From Archangium minus (GTDB lineage Bacteria > Myxococcota > Myxococcia > Myxococcales > Myxococcaceae), in contig NZ_CP043494.1 in the NCBI RefSeq assembly GCF_044360475.1, forward strand, positions 9,672,001 to 9,736,000: 64,000 nucleotides of DNA, read 5' to 3'. The notes beneath the pieces were generated by a model. That model had not been told where the DNA came from, did not search any database, and saw only the letters and a program-made list of their open reading frames with translations. A program made the position numbers and the translations under genes. This document shows, one piece after another, positions 1 to 9,187 of the stretch (positions are counted from its first letter, which is position 1; each line of letters starts with the position of its first letter).

Positions 1-138
1 CGGCATGAGCTCCTTCACCCGCGCCTGGACGCGCTCGAGGAGCTCCTTCGGAATGCCCGGGGCCTTGGCCTCCGCGTACTGGTTCTGAAGCTCCCGAACC
101 ACTCCGAAATGTTTGCCTTCCAAGTTCTGCGTACTCAT
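1..138 (-). CDS. Hypothetical protein, N-terminal part only
   Basis: This is a minus-strand gene whose 3' end lies outside the window. The first 46 codons are open from an ATG at 136-138, preceded by a GGAG-type ribosome site in the upstream bases. The visible peptide begins MSTQNLEGKHFGVV and is hydrophilic, with no signal peptide or membrane segment. It looks predicted-helical with a Glu/Lys/Arg-rich end. No family is recognised. It lies downstream of metH on the same strand with a gap of about 185 bases, so it may be expressed separately. Function is unknown. Confidence 0.55.
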   Translation of the reverse strand, partial: MSTQNLEGKHFGVVRELQNQYAEAKAPGIPKELLERVQARVKELMP

Positions 139-323
139 GGGGCCGGGCTCCAGGAGCTTGGTGGCGCAAGATGCGCAACCAGTGTTCCTGGACTTCTACC
201 ATGATTCCGCAATTTTCCGTAACTCCCTGACCCACCTCTGGGTAGTAGGCGACTCACCGAGCGGGCGAATGCATGCACTTCGCCCACATGAGACCACCCT
301 CAGGGAGCCCGCTCGGGAGCCGC

Positions 324-3300
324 TCAGGTCACCGCGAAGTAGTTCGCCTGCGGGTGGTGGAAGACGAGCGCGGACACGCTGGCCTCGGGCTCCATCATGC
401 AGCCGTCGGTGAGCTGCACGCCAATGTCCTCGGGACGCAGGGCCTGGAACAGCAGCGTCTGGTCCTCGAGCCGAGGGCACGCCGGGTAGCCGAACGAGTA
501 GCGCTTGCCCTGGTACTCGGCGCGGAAGCGCTCGAGCATCGTCATGTCGGGACGATCCGGGAAGCCCCACATGCTGCGCAGCTGGGTGTGCAGCATCTCC
601 GCGTAGGCCTCGGCCGTCTCCAGCGCGAGCGCCTGCACCGCGTGCATCTTGAGGAACTCGCCCTTCGCCTTGAACTCCTCGCTCAGCTCGCGGATGCCCT
701 GCCCCGCCGTCACCACGAACATGGCCAGGTTGTCGCGCGGCTCGCCGTTCTCCAGCGGCTTCACGAAGTCGGCCAGGCACAGTCCGCCCGTCTTCTCCTG
801 ACGCGGCAGATCGAACACCACGACCGGCCGGCCCGACTCCCCGTCGAAGAGGTGGATGCGGTTGCCCTCACTGCCCACCTTGAAGAACTGGAAGACGGCC
901 TTGGCCTGCATGCGTCCACCGCGCAGCTCGCCCTTGATGGACTCCACCTGCTCCTTGAGCGCGAGCGCCTTGCGGCCCTCCTCCGTCTTCGCCAGCTCCG
1001 CCTCCGCGGGCGTGCCCAGCGAGCGCGACGCCGTGCGCAGACCCAGGTGCCGCCCGTAGAGCATCACCGGGTTCACGAAGCGCCAGATGGTGTCCAGCGG
1101 CGTGTTCGTCAGCACGTGCCGCGAGAAGTCCGGCGCCGGAGGCACCTGCTCCAGGATGGACACCTCGGGGCTGCGCACCGCCGCCACCGGGGCACTGGGC
1201 TTGGGCCGGTCCTTGTCCTGCTGCGCCAGCTTCGTGCGGCGCTCAGCCAGCTCGCCCTTGAGCTTCTCGTGCGCGGCCGGGTCCACAATCTGCTTGGCCA
1301 GCTCCAGGCCGCTCATCGCGTCCTGCGCGTACGCCACCGTGCCGCCGTAGGCCGGAGCGATGTTGCGGTCCACGAAGTTGCGGCTCAGCGCGGCACCACC
1401 CACCAGGATGGGCACGTCCACGCCCTGGCGCTTCAGGTCCTCCGCCGTGGCCACCATCTGGTGCGCGCTCTTCACGAGCAGGCCGCTCAGGCCGACGATG
1501 TCCGGGCCGTGCTCGCGCACCGCCATCACGAGCTGCTCGGGCGGCACCTTGATGCCCAGGTTCACCACCTGGAAGCCGTTGTTGGCGAGGATGATCTCCA
1601 CCAGGTTCTTGCCGATGTCGTGCACGTCGCCCTTCACCGTGGCGAGCACGATCTTCCCGCGAGAGGCCGCCTGGGCCTTGCTCATCCTCGGCTCCAGGTA
1701 GCTCACCGCGGCCTTCATCGCCTCGGCGCTCTGGAGCACCTCCGCGACGATGAGCTCGTTGGCGCCGAAGAGCCGGCCCACCTCGTCCATGCCCTTCATC
1801 AGCGGGCCGTTGATGATCTCCAGCGGCGCGTACTTCTGCAGCGCCAGCTCCAGATCCGCATGCAGACCGTCGCGGCTGCCCTCGATGATGTAGCGCTGCA
1901 GGCGCTCCTCGAGCGGCAGCGTGCTCACATCCGCCTTCTTCGGCTTGCGCTCACGGAAGTGCGCGGCGAAGGGAGTCACGGGATCCGTGCCCCGGTCGTA
2001 GAGCAGGTCCTCGGACAGCTGGCGCTCCTCCTGCGGCAGCGACGGGTAGCGCTCGAGCTTCTCCGAGTTGACGAGCGCCATGTCCAGGCCCGCCTGGACG
2101 CAGTGGTAGAGGAACACCGAGTTGAGCACCTCGCGGCCGGCGGTGGGCAGGCCGAAGGACACGTTGGAGATGCCCAGCACCGTCTTGCACTGAGGGAAGC
2201 GCTGCTTGATGAGGCGCACGCCCTCGATGGTCTCCACCGCGCTGCCCGTGTACTGCGCATCGCCCGAGGCGCACGGGAACACAAGCGGATCGAAGTACAG
2301 GTCCTCCGCCCTCATCCCGTACTTGCCGGTGAGCAGCTCGAAGGAGCGCTCGGCCACCTCCAGCTTGCGCTGACGGGTGACGGCCATGCCCTTCTCGTCG
2401 ATGCACCCCACCACCAGCGCGGCTCCGTACTGACGCGCCAGCGGCACCACCTTCTCGAAGCGCTCCTCACCATCCTCCAGGTTCACCGAGTTGATGATGG
2501 CCTTGCCCTGCGAGTACGTGAGCGCCATCGCGATGATGCGCTCGTCCGTGGAGTCGATCATCAAGGGCACGCGCACCTTCTTGACGACCACCTCCAGGAA
2601 GTTGCGCATGTCCTCGAGCTCGTCCCGGTCCGGGTTGGCCAGGCAGACGTCGATGACCTGCGCGCCGCGCTTCACCTGGGCCCGGGCGATCTCCGATGCG
2701 TCCTCGAGCTGGCCCGCGACGATGAGCTCCTTGAACTTCTTGCTGCCGATGACGTTGGTGCGCTCGCCGACGATGACCGGGCGCTCCTCGTCACGCACCT
2801 CCAGGAAGTCCACCCCGGAGAGCGTGGAGCGCGCCGGCGGAAGCTCGCTGCGCGGCTTGAGGCCCTTCACCGCGTCGGCGATGGCGCGCACGTGGCCCGT
2901 GTGCGTGCCACAACAGCCACCCACCACGTTGAGCCAACCCTGCTCACAGAAGCGGCGCAGCGAGCGCGCCAGCATCTCGGGCGTCTCCAGGTAGTGCCCG
3001 TTCTCGTCGGGCAGGCCCGCGTTGGGCACACACGACACCGCGAAGGGGCTCATGGAGGCCAGAGAGCGGATGTGGTCCGTCATGAACTCGGGGCCCGTGG
3101 CGCAGTTGAGGCCCAGGTACAGGAGCTCCACGTGCTCCAGCGACACCGCCAGCGCCTCCACGGACTGGCCCGCCAGCATGGTGCCCATGGGCTCGATGGT
3201 GCCGGACACCGCCACCGGCAGCTTCCACCCCAGCTTGCGGAAGGCCCTGTCGCACCCGAGCAGCGCCGCCTTCACGTTGCGCGTGTCCTGGCACGTCTCC

Positions 3301-3836
3301 AGCAGCAGGTAGTCCGAGCCACCCAGCGCGAGCGCCTCCGCCTGCACGGCGAAGTTGTCCACCAGCTCCTCGAAGGTGATGCCGCCCGTCACGCTGATGG
3401 CCTTCGTGGTGGGGCCGATGGAGCCCGCCACCCAGCGCATCCGCCCATCCCGGGCCTCGGCCTCCAGCGCCGCCTCGAGCGCCAGCTTCGACGCCGCGAT
3501 GTTGATCTCCACCGCCTTGTGCGACAGGCCGAACTCGCCCAGCACCAGCGGCGTGCCGCCGAAGCTGTCCGTCTCCGTCACGTCCGCGCCCGAGGCGAAG
3601 TACGTCGCGTGGATGCTCTTGATGACGTCCGGCCGCGTGAGGACGAGGTTCTCGTTGCAGCCCTCGTATTCGGCCCCGCCGAAGTCCGCCGCCTTGAGGT
3701 TCTTCTGCTGCAGCAGCGTGCCCATGGCGCCATCCAGCACCAGCACGCGCTCGCGCATCGCGGCCCGGAGGGCCTCAACGCGGCGACCATGCTCACCCGG
3801 AGGAGGAGGAAGAGGCGTGGGAAGGTGGCTGCTCAT
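324..3836 (-). CDS. metH: Cobalamin-dependent methionine synthase MetH
   Basis: This 1170-residue enzyme transfers a methyl group from 5-methyltetrahydrofolate to homocysteine through methylcobalamin in the cytoplasm. The full four-module order is visible. The homocysteine domain carries zinc cysteines near residue 245 (LNCATG) and at about 307-308 (GGCCGT). The pterin-binding domain follows (GERTNVIGSKKF, about 360). The B12 domain has the cobalt-ligand motif DVHDIG near 735. The C-terminal AdoMet activation domain ends with RYSFGYPACP near 1115. The length is slightly short of the usual 1200-1250. A longer upstream reading exists, but the ATG at 3834-3836 overlaps the stop of the upstream regulator as ATGA, so translation is probably coupled and this start is preferred. 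Confidence 0.96.
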   Translation of the reverse strand: MSSHLPTPLPPPPGEHGRRVEALRAAMRERVLVLDGAMGTLLQQKNLKAADFGGAEYEGCNENLVLTRPDVIKSIHATYFASGADVTETDSFGGTPLVLGEFGLSHKAVEINIAASKLALEAALEAEARDGRMRWVAGSIGPTTKAISVTGGITFEELVDNFAVQAEALALGGSDYLLLETCQDTRNVKAALLGCDRAFRKLGWKLPVAVSGTIEPMGTMLAGQSVEALAVSLEHVELLYLGLNCATGPEFMTDHIRSLASMSPFAVSCVPNAGLPDENGHYLETPEMLARSLRRFCEQGWLNVVGGCCGTHTGHVRAIADAVKGLKPRSELPPARSTLSGVDFLEVRDEERPVIVGERTNVIGSKKFKELIVAGQLEDASEIARAQVKRGAQVIDVCLANPDRDELEDMRNFLEVVVKKVRVPLMIDSTDERIIAMALTYSQGKAIINSVNLEDGEERFEKVVPLARQYGAALVVGCIDEKGMAVTRQRKLEVAERSFELLTGKYGMRAEDLYFDPLVFPCASGDAQYTGSAVETIEGVRLIKQRFPQCKTVLGISNVSFGLPTAGREVLNSVFLYHCVQAGLDMALVNSEKLERYPSLPQEERQLSEDLLYDRGTDPVTPFAAHFRERKPKKADVSTLPLEERLQRYIIEGSRDGLHADLELALQKYAPLEIINGPLMKGMDEVGRLFGANELIVAEVLQSAEAMKAAVSYLEPRMSKAQAASRGKIVLATVKGDVHDIGKNLVEIILANNGFQVVNLGIKVPPEQLVMAVREHGPDIVGLSGLLVKSAHQMVATAEDLKRQGVDVPILVGGAALSRNFVDRNIAPAYGGTVAYAQDAMSGLELAKQIVDPAAHEKLKGELAERRTKLAQQDKDRPKPSAPVAAVRSPEVSILEQVPPAPDFSRHVLTNTPLDTIWRFVNPVMLYGRHLGLRTASRSLGTPAEAELAKTEEGRKALALKEQVESIKGELRGGRMQAKAVFQFFKVGSEGNRIHLFDGESGRPVVVFDLPRQEKTGGLCLADFVKPLENGEPRDNLAMFVVTAGQGIRELSEEFKAKGEFLKMHAVQALALETAEAYAEMLHTQLRSMWGFPDRPDMTMLERFRAEYQGKRYSFGYPACPRLEDQTLLFQALRPEDIGVQLTDGCMMEPEASVSALVFHHPQANYFAVT

Positions 3837-4726
3837 TTCTTGACTCCAGTGATGAGAAAGACGCGGAAGGGACTCGCCCCCTCGCGTGCATGCGTTTCGC
3901 GCGTGAGGGCTCCAAAGCCCACCTCGCGCAGGGAGGTCTCGAGCGTCTCTGGCGCGAAACCCAGGTGCCGGTGGCCCAACCGCTCCAGCACCCACCGCTC
4001 GTCGTGCGGCATCAACTCCAACAACACCAGCTTGCCCCCGGGCTTGAGGATGCGGGCGGCCTCGGCCAGCACCGCCGGGGGGGACTCCACGTGATGGAGG
4101 CTCTGGGAGATGACCACCAGGTCGCGCTCGCCCGAGGGCAGCGACAACCGGTGCAGATCCTCGCGAAGAAAAGTGATGTTCGAACGGCCCTCGCGAGCAG
4201 CGCGCTCCCGAGCCTGCGCCAGCGCGGCGGCGCTCTGATCAATGGCCCATACCCGCGACGCCCATCGCGCAATGGCCACCGACAGCACCCCCGTGCCACA
4301 CCCGAAGTCCGCCACGTCCAGCGCCGGCAGCAGCGAGGCCAAGGCCCCCGCCCACAGGAACCAGGACTGTCCCGGCTCCAGCAGCCGCTCGTTGAGGGCC
4401 TGCCGATCCTCGCGCTGCCGCAGCAGATCCTCGAGCCGGGCCGAGTCACCCTCGTCGTCCGCCGCCTCGCGCGCCAGACGGATGAGAGGCCAGCGGGAGT
4501 CCGTCGGCTCCAGCGCCAACGAGTAATAGGTGAAGCCCGCCTGACGCTCCTCGCGGATGAGCCCCAGGCCCTTGAGCTTCCCCAGGTGGTGCGACACCGA
4601 GGACTGCGCCACTCCCACCAGGGACACCAGCTCCGACACGTTCAGCGGGGCCCGCGCCACCAGGCGAAGGATGCGCAGTCGTGTCGGGTCACCGAGGGCC
4701 CGGAAGGATTGGGAGAGTTCCTCCAT
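3833..4726 (-). CDS. ArsR-family regulator fused to SAM-dependent methyltransferase
   Basis: This 297-residue protein has an N-terminal ArsR winged helix (about residues 1-90; FRALGDPTRLRILRLV, then VAQSSVSHHLGKLKGLGLI). It is followed by a class I methyltransferase domain with motif I ADFGCGTG near 145. Such fusions are known beside SAM-cycle genes. Here it overlaps metH by four bases (ATGA), suggesting it monitors SAM or S-adenosylhomocysteine and controls the methionine cycle; that role is inference. The ATG at 4724-4726 was chosen over a longer frame because the HTH begins at once and a 26-bp dyad covers the start. Such a dyad is consistent with autorepression. No metal-binding cysteine motif typical of arsenic or zinc sensors is evident. 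Confidence 0.9.
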   Translation of the reverse strand: MEELSQSFRALGDPTRLRILRLVARAPLNVSELVSLVGVAQSSVSHHLGKLKGLGLIREERQAGFTYYSLALEPTDSRWPLIRLAREAADDEGDSARLEDLLRQREDRQALNERLLEPGQSWFLWAGALASLLPALDVADFGCGTGVLSVAIARWASRVWAIDQSAAALAQARERAAREGRSNITFLREDLHRLSLPSGERDLVVISQSLHHVESPPAVLAEAARILKPGGKLVLLELMPHDERWVLERLGHRHLGFAPETLETSLREVGFGALTRETHAREGASPFRVFLITGVKK

Positions 4727-4751
4727 ATCGTCGAATCTACATACGTCGATA
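4726..4751. promoter_or_regulatory. Putative ArsR-type operator at the start of the regulator-metH operon
   Basis: This is a 26-bp dyad. Read on the plus strand, 20 of 26 positions agree with its own reverse complement. The arms are TATCG-CG-AT and AT-CG-CGATA around a central TA, with mismatches falling at every third base. It touches the start codon of the ArsR-methyltransferase gene and lies in the 106-bp gap to the divergent phospholipase gene. A repressor bound here would block transcription or initiation of the operon. The dyad is seen directly; binding is inferred. Confidence 0.6.
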
Positions 4752-4832
4752 CGCCACGAAAGGCCAGAGGGGGAACACTTAGAATCGACGCGGCGCGTTG
4801 CCATGTGGGGAAGGGTCATCTAGAGACGGGGC

Positions 4833-5708
4833 ATGCCCGCTCCCTCTCTGCGCCAGCTCCTCGAAGGCAAACGTTTCGGACTCGTTCTCTCAGCCGGGTA
4901 TTTCGGCTTCTACGGACACGCCGGCTTCCTCAAAGGGCTGGCAGCCACAGGCCTCAAGCCCACCGCGTATGCCGGAACGAGCGCCGGCGGCCTGGTCGCC
5001 GCGTACGCCGCCGCGGGAGCGAGCGTGCCCTTCATCGAAGAGCTGGTCCTCAAGCAGACACGGCAGGCCTTCTGGGATCCGGACCCCATTGGGGCGGTGG
5101 TCAACGCGCTCCCGGTGAATGGCCACGGTGCCACGGGCCTGCTCAAGGGCGAGCGCTTCCGCAAGCTGCTGGAGCGGACGCTGCCGGTGCAGAGCTTCGA
5201 GGAGCTGCCACACCCGCTGCTGCTGGCGAGCGCCAACCTCTCACAGGGGACGCACGAGATTTTCACCTCCGGCGAGCTGGCGCCTCGGGTGCACGCCACG
5301 TGCGCCTACCCGGGCCTGTTCCGCGCGGTGCGCCTGGGTCGCGACCTGTACTGGGACGGGGGTCTGGTGGACAAGGCGCCCGCGCTCTCCATGAGGGAGA
5401 GCGCCTTCGGTAAGGACCTGGACGCCATCCTCGTGCACTACCTGCCGAGCCGCACACGCAAGATGCTGGGCGGCCCCATGGCGTATGCCCAGGGCATTGC
5501 CGCGGGTTCAGCGGCGCTGCGGCACGATCACTTCCGGCTGCAGCTCTCGCTGCTCAAGGAGCGCGGCTTCCCCGTCTACGTGGTGGTGTCCAACCTGCCG
5601 CCGGTGTCCCCGACGCAGATGGAGCGCGGCTTCGATGCGCTGCACCAGGCGAAGCTCAGCGCCGAGCGCGCCATGGCCCGGCCTCCTGTCCCCTTCGAGG
5701 AGGCCTAA
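4833..5708 (+). CDS. Patatin-like phospholipase
   Basis: This is a 291-residue cytoplasmic-type patatin/RssA-like lipid acyl hydrolase. It has an oxyanion-hole region around residues 21-30, the nucleophile elbow GTSAGG with Ser50, and the catalytic dyad aspartate in DGGLVDKAP near residue 175. No signal peptide is seen. It is transcribed away from the ArsR-methyltransferase gene and shares a 106-bp intergenic region with it. Its stop overlaps the end of the convergent downstream gene by four bases. The physiological lipid substrate cannot be told from the sequence. Confidence 0.88.
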   Translation: MPAPSLRQLLEGKRFGLVLSAGYFGFYGHAGFLKGLAATGLKPTAYAGTSAGGLVAAYAAAGASVPFIEELVLKQTRQAFWDPDPIGAVVNALPVNGHGATGLLKGERFRKLLERTLPVQSFEELPHPLLLASANLSQGTHEIFTSGELAPRVHATCAYPGLFRAVRLGRDLYWDGGLVDKAPALSMRESAFGKDLDAILVHYLPSRTRKMLGGPMAYAQGIAAGSAALRHDHFRLQLSLLKERGFPVYVVVSNLPPVSPTQMERGFDALHQAKLSAERAMARPPVPFEEA

Positions 5709-6184
5709 CGGGCGGAGTGCTCCAGGCGGGACACCCGGAGCCCGAAGTGCTCGCGAATGAGCCCCGCCTGGAGCGGGAGCCCCGCTTCCTCGAAACGTCC
5801 GGCCGCCCAGGCCGCCGCCTCGTGCAGGTTGGAGACAACGACGTAGGGAGTCACCAGCGGTTTGGCATGCAGAAAGGCCCGCATCGCCAACCCGAGGAAG
5901 GGCGAGCGGATGACAAAGGCAGTGCCGAGACGCCACTCGCGCAGCAACGCCTCGTTCGCATCCATCCAGTCCGCCTGGAGCCGCCGCTTGCCATCCACCG
6001 ACGTGCTGCGGCTCTGGCTCGTGTCCATGATGAAGAGGTGCCGCTCGCCGCGCAGCAGATAGGACCTCATCCGTTCGAGATACGCCTCGAACTGGGCGTG
6101 GCTCAGTTGCCCGACCAGGCGGACGATGAGCAGCGGCCACAGTGAGTCATCGAAGAACGCACCGGTGGCGGGTTGTCTATCCAT
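5705..6184 (-). CDS. SpoIIAA/STAS-like domain protein
   Basis: This is a 159-residue soluble protein. Alternating hydrophobic strands and helices resemble the SpoIIAA-like (STAS/SEC14) fold: a strand WPLLIVRLVG near residues 16-25, LFIMDTSQSRS near 49-59, then a long helix containing LRRLQADWM-type residues and a strand TAFVIRSPF near 89. Similar myxobacterial proteins are of unknown role, possibly ligand or anti-sigma binding. It converges on the phospholipase gene, and the two reading frames overlap by four bases at their stops, so there is no room for a terminator between them. The family call is tentative. Confidence 0.6.
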   Translation of the reverse strand: MDRQPATGAFFDDSLWPLLIVRLVGQLSHAQFEAYLERMRSYLLRGERHLFIMDTSQSRSTSVDGKRRLQADWMDANEALLREWRLGTAFVIRSPFLGLAMRAFLHAKPLVTPYVVVSNLHEAAAWAAGRFEEAGLPLQAGLIREHFGLRVSRLEHSAR

Positions 6185-6275
6185 GGGGTCAGGAGCCCGA
6201 GGCTGGCCCCTACATGCATCCAGGGACGTCCCGCGTCAATCCGTGGCAACCCGCACACCGGGCATCGGGTGGAGC

Positions 6276-6716
6276 TCAGCGCCCGTAGCGACGGTGGTCC
6301 ACCATCAAGCAGCGGTCCTGCACCACCTTGATGCCCGCCTCGGCCAGCCGGCGGGCCGCCGCGTCATTGCGGATGCCCGACTGGAACCACACCGCCTTCG
6401 GCTTCTTGGCGAGGATGTCGTCCACGTGCTGGTTGATGTCGTTCGGTCGCCGGAACACGTCCACCAGATCAATCTCTCCCGGAATGTCCACCAGCCGCCG
6501 ATACACCGGCCTGCCGAGGATGTGCGTGACGTCCGGGTAGTAGACGGGCACGGGCACCACCTCCACGCCCGCCCCGGCCAGGTACTGCGGCACGTAAAAA
6601 GCCGGCTGGCCTTGCTGCAGCTCCGTCTTGATGCCCAGCACTGCCACGCGCTTGCTGCCCTGCACCACCGCGCGGATGCCCGCCTCGTCACTGATGAGGT
6701 TCTGCTCGTAGCTCAT
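6276..6716 (-). CDS. CoA-binding domain protein (YccU-like)
   Basis: This 146-residue single-domain protein has the CoA_binding_2 Rossmann fold. It contains RVAVLGIKTELQQGQPAFYVPQYL near residues 23-46, a strand VVPVPVYYPDV, the conserved IDLVDVFRRP near residue 83 and a C-terminal VVQDRCLMVDHRR that carries the usual cysteine. The family is widespread, binds CoA and has poorly known physiology. The ATG at 6714-6716 overlaps the stop of the upstream lipoprotein gene as ATGA, so it is probably co-translated with it as the last gene of the amine oxidase operon. Confidence 0.88.
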   Translation of the reverse strand: MSYEQNLISDEAGIRAVVQGSKRVAVLGIKTELQQGQPAFYVPQYLAGAGVEVVPVPVYYPDVTHILGRPVYRRLVDIPGEIDLVDVFRRPNDINQHVDDILAKKPKAVWFQSGIRNDAAARRLAEAGIKVVQDRCLMVDHRRYGR

Positions 6717-7618
6717 CGCCGCTCCTCCTCGGGCGCTCGCAACGACTCCAACGCCGACTGCGTCGCCCACGTCCAGGTCTCTCCGTCCAACGTCGCCTTC
6801 AGGGTGAGCCCGCGCCGCACCGGCAGGAAGCGGCCCCTCCCGAGCAACTGTTCTCCTTCACACTCAACCCCTGGCGTGAGCTGCGGGTTCCCCGCCAGGA
6901 GCAGCGCCTCGTGCAACTCCTGGGACGCCCCTTCCCCCGGCGCCTCCAGGCAGCGCAGCGTGAACACCATCGCCTCACCCTGCTCGGTGGGCCCCGTACC
7001 GTGGAAGGTGCGCTCCAGCAGGTATGTCACCTCGTGCCCACCCAGCGGCACCGTGCCCACCACGTAGCTGTGTTGCCCAGGTGCCAACGTCCGCCCATAG
7101 AGACCGCCGTACTTCACCGCCCACTCACCGCGCGTGCGCGACTCCAGCGCGTCGGGGGCGAAGAAGGCCTCCAGGGGCGTGACGTCCTGTCCGGGTGGAG
7201 CCACCGCATCGAGCGCCGCCAGAGCACCCTCTGGCTCCACCACCCGCACGTAGGCACCATCCGCCGCGAGCCGCACGCGCAAGTCAAAGCGTGTGAGGAC
7301 ATCATCCACCAGCGTCTCCACCGGAGTCCCGTCGCGCGAGTAGCGCGCCTGCGTCACCCGCTGCGTGAGGAGCCAGCCGCCCTGCTCAGGCGTGAAGCGC
7401 GTGACGGTGGTCAGCACCGCCTCCTGAGAACCCGGCGCCCCCCTGCGCTGCAGGGAGCTCTTCACCGTCTCCGTGAGGACCGAGTCCTCGGGAGGCTGGA
7501 ACTCGAGCCGAAGAGGAGGAGGCGTGGTCGACTCGGGCACCGGCGGAAGGACCTTGCGGCTGCACGCGGTGGCCGAGGCCACGAGGAGCACCAGGGAGCA
7601 CGAACGAAGGAGTCGCAT
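6713..7618 (-). CDS. Predicted lipoprotein of unknown function
   Basis: This 301-residue protein begins MRLLRSCSLVLLVASATAC, a signal peptide with a lipobox giving Cys19 as the lipidated residue. The mature part is beta-rich and has no domain I recognise. It reads like a myxobacterial outer-membrane or periplasmic lipoprotein. The start at 7618 was chosen for the signal peptide; the open frame extends further upstream, but that part runs antisense-like through the amine oxidase gene. It begins 17 bases after the amine oxidase stop and overlaps the CoA-binding gene by four bases, so the three genes probably form one operon. Confidence 0.8.
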   Translation of the reverse strand: MRLLRSCSLVLLVASATACSRKVLPPVPESTTPPPLRLEFQPPEDSVLTETVKSSLQRRGAPGSQEAVLTTVTRFTPEQGGWLLTQRVTQARYSRDGTPVETLVDDVLTRFDLRVRLAADGAYVRVVEPEGALAALDAVAPPGQDVTPLEAFFAPDALESRTRGEWAVKYGGLYGRTLAPGQHSYVVGTVPLGGHEVTYLLERTFHGTGPTEQGEAMVFTLRCLEAPGEGASQELHEALLLAGNPQLTPGVECEGEQLLGRGRFLPVRRGLTLKATLDGETWTWATQSALESLRAPEEERR

Positions 7619-7635
7619 GACGTCGGCGCACGCTG

Positions 7636-8973
7636 TCAGAAAGCACCCTTGCTCGCGAGCGCTTCGTTCCTCAGGACCTCGCGAGCCGCGCGAATCCCCG
7701 TCGCGAGCGCTCCATGGACAGTGCCCTCCTCGCCCTCGAGGTGGGTGGCCTCGCCGGCGAAGAACACGGTGCCCTGAACAGGCCGGGCCAGGACCTCCAT
7801 CGCATCCACGGCCCCGGCCGGAATGACGCAATACCCGCCCCGGGAGAAGGGCTCCCGCTGCCAGTCCTGGACTCGCCAGCTCTCGACCTGTTCCTCGAGC
7901 GCACGACGGGAGAGTTTGAAGATGCGCCCGAGCGACTCCACCGCGTGCCGGAACACCTCCTCCTCGCGAAGTCGGGAGAGCGCCTCGGCGGCAGGTCCAC
8001 CCGTCCAGCCCACGAGGTAGCGCGAGCGCAGGGGCGAGAGCGTCCACCAGGTGGGAATGGAGAGCTGCGGGGCGTGGAAGAAGCCATGGCGCCGGGTGTC
8101 CTCGCGCTCCTCCCAGAAGGGCGAGCGGAAGCGCAGAAGCACCTTCACGAGAGGCCCCATCTCGAGCCGAGCCATCGCACGCTCCTTCTCCGGGATGCGG
8201 GGAAGGAACCGCACCGCGCCGGGCTCGGGAGGCGCGGCCTTCAGCACACCCAGGGGCAGCGTCACCACGGCTCGCCGGGCCCGAAAGACGCCGAGAGGTG
8301 CGCCCTCACGCGTGCGAGCGCGCACCTCGACTCCCCGACGCGACCACCTCACCAGCTCGGCGACAGCGTTGAAGAAGAGCGTCTGGGGCCGGCGCATCAA
8401 CCCCCGGACGAGCGGCGCCAGCACCCGGTCATAACCCTGGAGCGCACGTGAAGGCGCAATGCCTCCGAGCGCTTCCGCGGCGCGCTCCATGCGGGCGATG
8501 GCGAGCGAGCTGGCCGTGTCCACGGTGGCCGCGTAGAAGCCCTCCACGTAGGCGCGGGCCAGAAGGACCTTGCGCTCGGACCAGTGCCCGGAGCGAGCGT
8601 GCTCGGAGATCAACTGGCTCACGGGGCGGTCCGGAGGCTCAGCGGCGGCGAGGTCCTCCACGAACTCGAAGTCTGCGTCTCCGACCTGAAGCCTTCCGCG
8701 CCAGAGCAGGGCGTGTGAGTCGTTGCACGTGCCCACCTTCACCCGGCCGCGCCGGGCCAGCTTCTGGAGAAGGCGAGGCTTGCCATGGAAGAACTCCGCG
8801 CCCAGTTCCAGGGGGATGTCATCGAGCGCGTCGCGCACGGTGTCCACCCGGCCACCTGGGCGATCCCGGGCCTCCAGCACGACGACGCGCAGGCCCGCGC
8901 GGGTCAGCCGATCCGCGGCGGCGAGCCCCGCGGCCCCGGCGCCCAGGACGACCACGTCGGAAGAACAGTCCAT
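7636..8973 (-). CDS. Flavin-containing monoamine oxidase family protein
   Basis: This 445-residue FAD enzyme has an N-terminal dinucleotide-binding motif GAGAAGLAAADRL at about residues 11-23, followed by the GG doublet in DRPGGRVDT. The C-terminal FAD signature is FFAGEATHLEGEEGTVHGAL near residue 403. The family oxidises amines, polyamines or amino acids to imines and releases hydrogen peroxide. The ATG at 8971-8973 is preceded by GGAAGAGG, a good ribosome site, which decides the start over an upstream ATG. It is the first gene of a probable three-gene operon with a lipoprotein and a CoA-binding protein. The substrate is unknown. Confidence 0.93.
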   Translation of the reverse strand: MDCSSDVVVLGAGAAGLAAADRLTRAGLRVVVLEARDRPGGRVDTVRDALDDIPLELGAEFFHGKPRLLQKLARRGRVKVGTCNDSHALLWRGRLQVGDADFEFVEDLAAAEPPDRPVSQLISEHARSGHWSERKVLLARAYVEGFYAATVDTASSLAIARMERAAEALGGIAPSRALQGYDRVLAPLVRGLMRRPQTLFFNAVAELVRWSRRGVEVRARTREGAPLGVFRARRAVVTLPLGVLKAAPPEPGAVRFLPRIPEKERAMARLEMGPLVKVLLRFRSPFWEEREDTRRHGFFHAPQLSIPTWWTLSPLRSRYLVGWTGGPAAEALSRLREEEVFRHAVESLGRIFKLSRRALEEQVESWRVQDWQREPFSRGGYCVIPAGAVDAMEVLARPVQGTVFFAGEATHLEGEEGTVHGALATGIRAAREVLRNEALASKGAF

Positions 8974-9187
8974 GCCTCTTCCATGAGCACGCCCGTCGCG
9001 GGCATCAGGGAGCGAGCCGCGGACCCCTGCCTGCCTGAACGGTAGATCGAGCAACCAGGAAGGGCTCGGCTCCTACCACGCACCATCTCCCGAGTCATTT
9101 CCACCAAGGTGACCACACGAGTGGTTTTGCGCTTGTCCCCTCGAACGGGCCTCCCCTACCCTGCGCGCCCATTCGTCGAGGCTCCGC

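Noticed and set aside
273..4094. A 1273-codon open frame on the plus strand across metH
   Set aside because: It is antisense to a clearly conserved enzyme and is rich in Arg, His and Leu, typical of GC-biased shadow frames; it has no ribosome site or domain.
4727..4832. SAM, SAH or cobalamin riboswitch in front of the metH operon
   Set aside because: The gap is only about 106 bases, is shared with a divergent gene, and shows a protein-type dyad at the start codon with no leader long enough for these riboswitches.
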